The notes under the pieces were generated by a model, which was given only the letters and a program-made list of their open reading frames with translations, made no database searches and was not told where the DNA came from. DNA of 8,670 bases from a bacterium (lineage in GTDB: Bacteria; Desulfobacterota; S145-22): the NCBI GenBank assembly GCA_027073795.1, contig JALTEW010000189.1:1-8670 (forward strand). Reading direction: 5' to 3'. Below, piece after piece: positions 4,919-8,670 of this stretch. Positions within the stretch are counted from its first letter, which is position 1. Each line of letters begins with the position of its first letter. Made by a program: the position numbers and the translations under genes.

Positions 4919-6532
4919 TCACTTCCTTTCCAGCATTTTCAATTTCTCTTCATATTTTTTCACCCAGGACACATACTCTTCCGCCTTTTTGTCCCCAAGC
5001 CGCGGCGCTACTGATTTTTCAACCCATTCTGCAAACTCCTGGGAAACCTTCATAAAACCATCCCACCATATCTCTCCAGGAGCCGTATGGTACATCATGA
5101 TCATTGTAGGACGTACACCCATGGCCCCGATGTTACGGATTGTAACGTGATCAATCGGATTGTAAACACCGGCCTTTTTTAATTCATCACCAATCTCAAA
5201 GGCCATCTTCCTGATATGGTCGAGCATATAGATTACACTGTCGGCCGTAAGAAAGAAATTCCCTGTCCACTGTTTGGAATGACATTGGTTACAAACCGCC
5301 ATAGCACGTTTCCTGTTCTCTAAACCATCACTCGGATAAGTGATATCAATTTCTTTCGCACCCTTCGCGCCTTTCTTTACAAATCTTACACCATAATTAG
5401 GGTCAATCTTGATCCATACCTTCTTTACTGCAGGATGATACATCCCTTTCTTACGTATAAATGTAGTTTTCCAGGCGCCGAACTTCCATTGGCAAATGCT
5501 TGCAACATCATGGCTTGATGGATATATCTCCTTGTCTCCTTTGTAAACGGCTCCCATATGACAAATGGCGCAGGTCGGCGTAAAGTAATCTTCTCCAGGT
5601 TTCGCTTCTGCCTTACTGTAATTGGATTTAGCCAGCGTTGAATAGTAGATTGCACCGTGCATCGATCTTAGATAGGCTTCCAGATTTGGATGATCATCAG
5701 ATTCATGGCAACGTCCACAGGTATGTGGACTCCTGGCGACCGCCAAATCAAAGGAATGGGCAGGATGGCAGGCTGCGCAATTCCCGAAAGACCCATCCGG
5801 ATTCACACGACCGGCACCACCTGTTGGATATGTCTCGGCGTAAAATTTCACATATGTCTTGGTCTTTTTAAGAATCTTTACCGTGGAACCATGACACCAG
5901 AGACATCCCCAGTCAGCAAATATCTGAATAACATCCTGAACAGATTTTCTGGCCTCGTTACAACCAACAGGCCATACACCCCACTTCTGCGCCGGATCGT
6001 TTTTGAGATCCTCCCAGTACTTGTCAACGATCTCTCTACCTTTAAAAATTATCGGTTTTTTCCCATACGTCACTACCTGCCCAACTTGTTTCACTAAACC
6101 CTTATGGAAATCCCATGGAATCCATCCCAGAACGGAAGCCGCAATGTTCCAATAGGACCCTCCACCAATTGCACTGGCTCCTTGCGCAATAAGCCCCGAT
6201 TTTGCATGAATAGAACTCTGATATTCCTCAACAACTCCCGGATGACATCGTGAACACTGCTTGGGAGTTACCAAAGTGGAAATTGTAAACCCCATATGTT
6301 GGTATGCTGCGGGGTTATTCTTTGTGGTTCCATGGCACTCAAAGCAGCCCACACCGTTTTGAAAATGTTTTGATTTCATCCACTCTTTCACGACGAATCG
6401 CGTGTTATTTTTGTGACACGCCACACATTTCGCCGATTCCTTGGTAGTTGTACCTGTACATCCAAGTGATGGCAGCCATAGGACTACACCCACTATGGCA
6501 ATAATGCCTATCAAAAGTACCCATTTTCTCAT
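4919..6532 (-). CDS. HAO-family octahaem cytochrome c (hydroxylamine oxidoreductase-like)
   Basis: The 537-residue protein has exactly eight CxxCH haem c motifs, at C36, C63, C93, C210, C252, C272, C321 and C414 (first Cys of each). The large gap between the third and fourth, the close pair at 252/272, and the isolated eighth match the HAO family. The fourth site (CLWCH, 210-214) would be the catalytic haem. An uncleaved-looking or lipoprotein-like signal (MRKWVLLIGIIAIVGVVLWL, then SLGC at 22-25) directs export; S at -3 is not an ideal lipobox. Family members oxidise hydroxylamine or hydrazine when a C-terminal Tyr is cross-linked to the catalytic haem, and act as nitrite or hydroxylamine reductases when it is not. 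Y481 (MMYHTAP) is the nearest candidate, but WWDGF follows where I would expect the Tyr region, so I cannot decide. AAGGAG (6545-6540) lies seven bases before the ATG. No C-terminal membrane helix. Confidence 0.88.
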   Translation of the reverse strand: MRKWVLLIGIIAIVGVVLWLPSLGCTGTTTKESAKCVACHKNNTRFVVKEWMKSKHFQNGVGCFECHGTTKNNPAAYQHMGFTISTLVTPKQCSRCHPGVVEEYQSSIHAKSGLIAQGASAIGGGSYWNIAASVLGWIPWDFHKGLVKQVGQVVTYGKKPIIFKGREIVDKYWEDLKNDPAQKWGVWPVGCNEARKSVQDVIQIFADWGCLWCHGSTVKILKKTKTYVKFYAETYPTGGAGRVNPDGSFGNCAACHPAHSFDLAVARSPHTCGRCHESDDHPNLEAYLRSMHGAIYYSTLAKSNYSKAEAKPGEDYFTPTCAICHMGAVYKGDKEIYPSSHDVASICQWKFGAWKTTFIRKKGMYHPAVKKVWIKIDPNYGVRFVKKGAKGAKEIDITYPSDGLENRKRAMAVCNQCHSKQWTGNFFLTADSVIYMLDHIRKMAFEIGDELKKAGVYNPIDHVTIRNIGAMGVRPTMIMMYHTAPGEIWWDGFMKVSQEFAEWVEKSVAPRLGDKKAEEYVSWVKKYEEKLKMLERK

Positions 6533-6698
6533 GGCCCTACTCCTTTCAAAAAATAAAATGGTTATCCTGAAAAGAATTCTTTAACGGGAGGACTTTTGTT
6601 ATGTTCTCTACAAGCGTAATTTAAGCATCGTTTTTGTTTTTTATAACTTTCCACTTTGCAATACGCTCATTTTTCATATTTCGATATCTCTATAAATA
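6533..6698 (-). promoter_or_regulatory. Long A/T-rich leader of the octahaem cytochrome gene
   Basis: Between the predicted transcription start (about 6692) and the ATG at 6532 lie about 160 bases rich in A and T. Apart from the Shine-Dalgarno at 6540-6545 I see no upstream reading frame with its own ribosome binding site, no strong hairpin and no known riboswitch. The length suggests post-transcriptional control or mRNA stabilisation. Confidence 0.4.
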
Positions 6699-6726
6699 AT
6701 TTTAGTATACTTTTAACAGTTGTCAA
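6699..6726 (-). promoter_or_regulatory. Promoter of the octahaem cytochrome unit
   Basis: On the minus strand TTGACA (6726-6721) is followed after 16 bases by TAAAAT (6704-6699), both close to the sigma70 consensus. It is the only good promoter before the cytochrome gene, and the two-gene unit down to 4248 probably depends on it. No clear FNR/CRP-type dyad flanks it. From 6727 to 6922 I see no supported gene. Confidence 0.6.
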
Positions 6727-6922
6727 GAAAAACATTCTGTTTGTGATGAGACTGCAATAGAAAAAGCTTCAAATTCAAGTTAAAAAAAGAGAAGGAAATG
6801 AGGATCGGGCTTGACGATTTGACATATTCGCTTTCTCCCCGACCTTCTCCAGCATTTCTCTCAAACTTGCATCTCTCCTTAATCGCTCTCCCAACCACCT
6901 TGCTCCCTGACTTAATCCCGAA

Positions 6923-7960
6923 ATGTCTTTTTTCAGATATCTGGAAAGACTCATTGGCCCAAGATCCGTCATAGACGCAAAAGACAAAAGGCTTTACGGA
7001 AAGAAACTACCCAATGAGACAGGGAGGATATTAATGGCCTTAGAACCTTTCAGAGAATACATCAGGGGCATTGCCGTAGAATCGACCTACAACTGGTACT
7101 GGTTGGTAGATGGGCTTCAGGAACAGGGTTATTCCGTCCATCTGGCCAATCCCTCCGCCATCAAACAGTATGAAGGGCTCAAGCATACCGACGACAAGTG
7201 GGACGCCTTTTGGCTTGCCCACATGCTGCGTTTAAACATTTTACCCGAAGGCTACATCTATCCCAGAGAGATTCGCCCCATCAGGGATTTACTGCGCAGG
7301 AGGCTTTTGTTTATCAGGCAGCGGACAACCCAGATCTTGAGTCTTCAGAGCATGGTTACACGGAATCTTGGTATTCGGATGAGCTGTCGAGATATCAAGA
7401 CCTTCAAGGAAAAGGAGGCGGAAAATCTCTTTGAATCCCCCTATTTGGTATTAACCGCAAAGAGCAATATAGCGACGATCCACTTCTTGAGTAAAAGGAT
7501 CAAAGAGATGGAGCGAGAGATCAAGGGGATCATCAAGCCAACAGAGGCATTCAGGCATCTTAAGACCATCCCCGGGATAGGGGATATCCTGGCTCTTACA
7601 ATTCTATTAGAGGCAGGAGATGTCAGTCGTTTTGGGAAGGTGGGGAATTATTCTTCCTATTGTCGATGTGTCAAGAGTCAGCGGTTATCCAATGGGAGGA
7701 AGAAGGGGAAAAACAACGCCAAAAACGGCAACAAGTATTTATCCTGGGCGTATATAGAGGCGGCCAATTTTGCAATACAGCATAGTTTACCGGCCCGGAG
7801 GTTCTATCAGAAGAAGGCGGCTAAGGCCGGCAGGGTTGTGGCCCTCAAGGCATTGAGCAATAAGCTGGCCAGGGCCTCTTATTACATCATGAGGGACGGT
7901 GTTATCTATGACGGAAACAGGCTTTTTGGGGAAGGGAAAGAAAAAGGGAAAAAGGAATAA
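6923..7960 (+). CDS. IS110-family (IS1111-like) transposase, N-terminus replaced
   Basis: 345 codons. From residue about 16 (VIDAKDKRLYGKKLPN) onward it reads like a normal IS110 transposase: VESTYNWYWLVDGLQ with catalytic E53, HTDDKWDAFWLAHML with D90/D91 and D94, the helix-hairpin-helix IPGIGDILALTILLEAG (216-232), and the C-terminal Tnp_20 region with the likely nucleophile Ser256 in RLSNGRKKGK. In relatives the protein opens with Y-G-x-I-D-L-H before VID; that block holds the first Asp of the DEDD tetrad. Here it is replaced by MSFFRYLERLIGPRS, and no other upstream frame supplies it. ATG 6923 also lacks a Shine-Dalgarno. The protein is therefore almost certainly inactive, truncated by a junction near 6965. 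The reading frame is otherwise intact, so the event may be recent. Confidence 0.85.
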   Translation: MSFFRYLERLIGPRSVIDAKDKRLYGKKLPNETGRILMALEPFREYIRGIAVESTYNWYWLVDGLQEQGYSVHLANPSAIKQYEGLKHTDDKWDAFWLAHMLRLNILPEGYIYPREIRPIRDLLRRRLLFIRQRTTQILSLQSMVTRNLGIRMSCRDIKTFKEKEAENLFESPYLVLTAKSNIATIHFLSKRIKEMEREIKGIIKPTEAFRHLKTIPGIGDILALTILLEAGDVSRFGKVGNYSSYCRCVKSQRLSNGRKKGKNNAKNGNKYLSWAYIEAANFAIQHSLPARRFYQKKAAKAGRVVALKALSNKLARASYYIMRDGVIYDGNRLFGEGKEKGKKE

Positions 7961-8290
7961 GAAAACGTCAAAGAGTTTGGGTGCGGCAGACAACCATGAG
8001 AGGGGTTGGTATTAAGCCATCAGATTTGATTGGGAGCTGTCGCACCCAATACTAAGACAAGGCATGGAGCAGTTTGATGGTCCTGATTTGCCTGTATCGT
8101 GAGTCACTGAAGGGTTGGTTAAAAACCATGAGATTTGTCAATCAATCTATTGAACACGGTACGGAACCGACGATTTTCTGGGTCTGTGATAACAGACAGG
8201 GGCCGGGACAGAAAAAGGTTGGGTTGCTTCGCTGCGAGAGAGATGGAATCTCTCCGCTTCGCAACCTGTCTGTGATATCTTGTCCCCGTG
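7961..8290 (+). ncRNA. Candidate bridge RNA region of the IS110/IS1111-type element
   Basis: The sequence after the transposase stop has no credible coding frame but several stems: 7977-7989/8037-8049, TGGTT-AAA-AACCA at 8116-8128, a perfect GTCTGT-GATA-ACAGAC at 8182-8197, and a longer interrupted stem with GGTTGC (8222-8227) against GCAACC (8261-8266) and GAGAGA against TCTCT within. GTCTGTGATA occurs twice, at 8182-8191 and 8268-8277. IS110-family elements encode a structured guide (bridge) RNA in a non-coding end, downstream of the transposase in the IS1111 group. Family knowledge plus structure supports the idea; the guide loops themselves are not identified. Confidence 0.35.
7977..8049 (+). 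repeat. 13-bp inverted repeat just after the transposase gene
   Basis: TTGGGTGCGGCAG (7977-7989) pairs with CTGTCGCACCCAA (8037-8049), 12 Watson-Crick pairs and one G-U, enclosing 47 bases. It starts 17 bases past the transposase stop codon. It may stabilise or terminate the transposase mRNA, or form the first stem of the element's guide RNA. Confidence 0.7.
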
Positions 8291-8330
8291 AGTAATAATC
8301 ACACTGTGGCCTTAAACCCGATGGGTGACT

Positions 8331-8362
8331 GGTGCTAATCAGTTAATGCTGATTGGCTAACC
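8331..8362. repeat. Stem-loop with 12 paired positions
   Basis: GCTAATCAG (8334-8342) pairs with CTGATTGGC (8349-8357) around a six-base loop TTAATG, including one G-U pair. The stem extends outward by GGT (8331-8333) with ACC (8360-8362), leaving TA as a bulge. No T-run follows on either strand, so it is not a standard terminator. Function unknown; it may belong to the IS element's right end. Confidence 0.5.
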
Positions 8363-8438
8363 GATAAAAAGAAGTAGCGGGTGCAAACAGAACTTAGACA
8401 GTCCATGTCAGGGAATGAAGTTGTGTTAAAAGAAAAGA

Positions 8439-8537
8439 AAAAATGAGAGGTGAGGTGTTTTTTTCCTTGATTTATCCCGTGAAATGCTTAGCCTATTTCA
8501 CTGGAACACGCCCTTTAATGGGTGACCCCTCATTTTT
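8439..8537. repeat. Nested palindrome, MITE-like or terminator-like
   Basis: Outer arms AAAAATGAGAGGT (8439-8451) and ACCCCTCATTTTT (8525-8537) pair with one mismatch over 13 positions. Inside lies a perfect hairpin, GTGAAAT (8479-8485) and ATTTCAC (8495-8501), with a nine-base loop. The unit ends nine bases before the stop codon of the DUF2283 frame. On the minus strand the last arm is followed by a T-rich tract, so it could end that gene's transcript; it also has the form of a small non-autonomous repeat. Confidence 0.5.
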
Positions 8538-8545
8538 CCCATCGG

Positions 8546-8670
8546 CTACGCCGTGATTGACTGAAGTTGCGCGGGTACCTTATTCAAAATAACCTCTTTG
8601 AGGTCAATTTTCCGGCTCGCGTTATCGATATCAATCCCTGTTATATGGCCATTCTCGTCATAATCGATAA
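8546..8670 (-). CDS. DUF2283 domain protein, C-terminal part (5' end outside window)
   Basis: The minus strand is open from the right edge to TAG at 8548-8546 and encodes 40 residues. IDYDENGHITGIDIDNASRK is the core of the DUF2283 fold, whose members read V-D-Y-D-x-x-G-x-I/V-x-G-I-E-I-x-x-A-S. DUF2283 proteins are small (about 60-80 residues) and of unknown function; many lie directly after a DUF4258 gene in pairs that resemble toxin-antitoxin modules. The missing upstream part lies outside the window, so a partner cannot be seen. The C-terminal tail (LKEVILNKVPAQLQSITA) is typical in length. Confidence 0.75.
   Translation of the reverse strand, partial: IDYDENGHITGIDIDNASRKIDLKEVILNKVPAQLQSITA

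Larger units (their letters stand above)
6965..8300 (+). mobile_element. Left-truncated IS110/IS1111-type element
   Basis: Similarity to IS110-type transposases begins abruptly near 6965 and the reading frame continues to 7960. It is followed by over 300 bases of non-coding, structured sequence of the kind that forms the right end of IS1111-group elements. The left end is missing. These elements lack classical terminal repeats and usually make no clear target duplication, so the right border given here is an estimate, set after the last strong hairpin. Confidence 0.45.

Noticed and set aside
5638..6097. Two overlapping plus-strand frames inside the cytochrome gene
   Set aside because: They are the antisense of a gene with eight verified CxxCH motifs; no independent evidence of coding.
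6775..6987. 70-codon minus-strand frame containing a charged, amphipathic stretch (ARWLGERLRRDASLREML)
   Set aside because: The composition is protein-like and it may be the remnant of another gene, but I recognise no family, see no Shine-Dalgarno, and it crosses the junction into the IS110 transposase.
8074..8295. 73-codon plus-strand frame after the transposase
   Set aside because: It runs through the hairpins of the IS tail, has no ribosome binding site and no recognisable motif.
1..8670. CRISPR array, tRNA or rRNA genes, origin or phage attachment site
   Set aside because: No regularly spaced repeats, cloverleaf with acceptor/anticodon pattern, rRNA core sequence or integrase-adjacent duplication was found by eye on either strand.

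Overview
The window looks like a bacterial chromosome segment of moderate G+C with respiratory and cofactor genes set among many decayed insertion sequences. An eight-haem HAO-family cytochrome c, a quinone side-chain synthase, a thioredoxin pair suited to cytochrome c maturation, an archaeal-type Thi4 and abundant IS110-type relics together suggest an anaerobic nitrogen-cycling bacterium. An anammox-type Planctomycetota (Brocadiales) is my best guess; Desulfobacterota or Nitrospirota remain possible. This is inference from gene content, not a phylogenetic result.

Layout. Positions 1-1929 (minus strand): a long-chain polyprenyl diphosphate synthase, then thioredoxin, then a membrane-anchored ResA/TlpA-like thioredoxin that runs off the left edge. 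The last two overlap by ATGA. Positions 1930-2337 hold the divergent intergenic region: a strong promoter lying almost on the synthase start codon, an apparent ISL3-type left end with a 16-codon transposase stub, an IS21-type end cut into it, and a promoter for thi4. Positions 2338-3164 (plus): thi4 and, overlapping it as TAATG, the first 18 codons of a thiE-like gene that then breaks off. Positions 3269-4098 (plus): a mosaic of three gene pieces in three successive reading frames (YchF-like GTPase, IS110-type transposase, IS481-type integrase). Positions 4248-6726 (minus): the HAO-like octahaem cytochrome with its own promoter and a long leader, a strong intergenic hairpin, then a small exported SurA-N-like protein. 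Positions 6965-8300 or so (plus): an IS110/IS1111-type element whose transposase has lost its extreme N-terminus, followed by a structured non-coding tail. Positions 8334-8537 hold two further palindromic structures, and 8546-8670 (minus) the C-terminal end of a DUF2283 protein.

How the genes may work together. The octahaem protein needs export, haem attachment to eighteen-odd cysteine thiols kept reduced, and folding. The ResA-like protein and the small SurA-N-like protein are plausible contributors to the latter two steps, and the prenyl synthase supplies the quinone tail for the electron-transport chain. Thi4 makes the thiazole half of thiamin, but its partner gene at this locus is broken, so any thiamin phosphate synthase must be elsewhere. 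No tRNA, rRNA, CRISPR array, replication origin or recognisable TPP riboswitch was seen.
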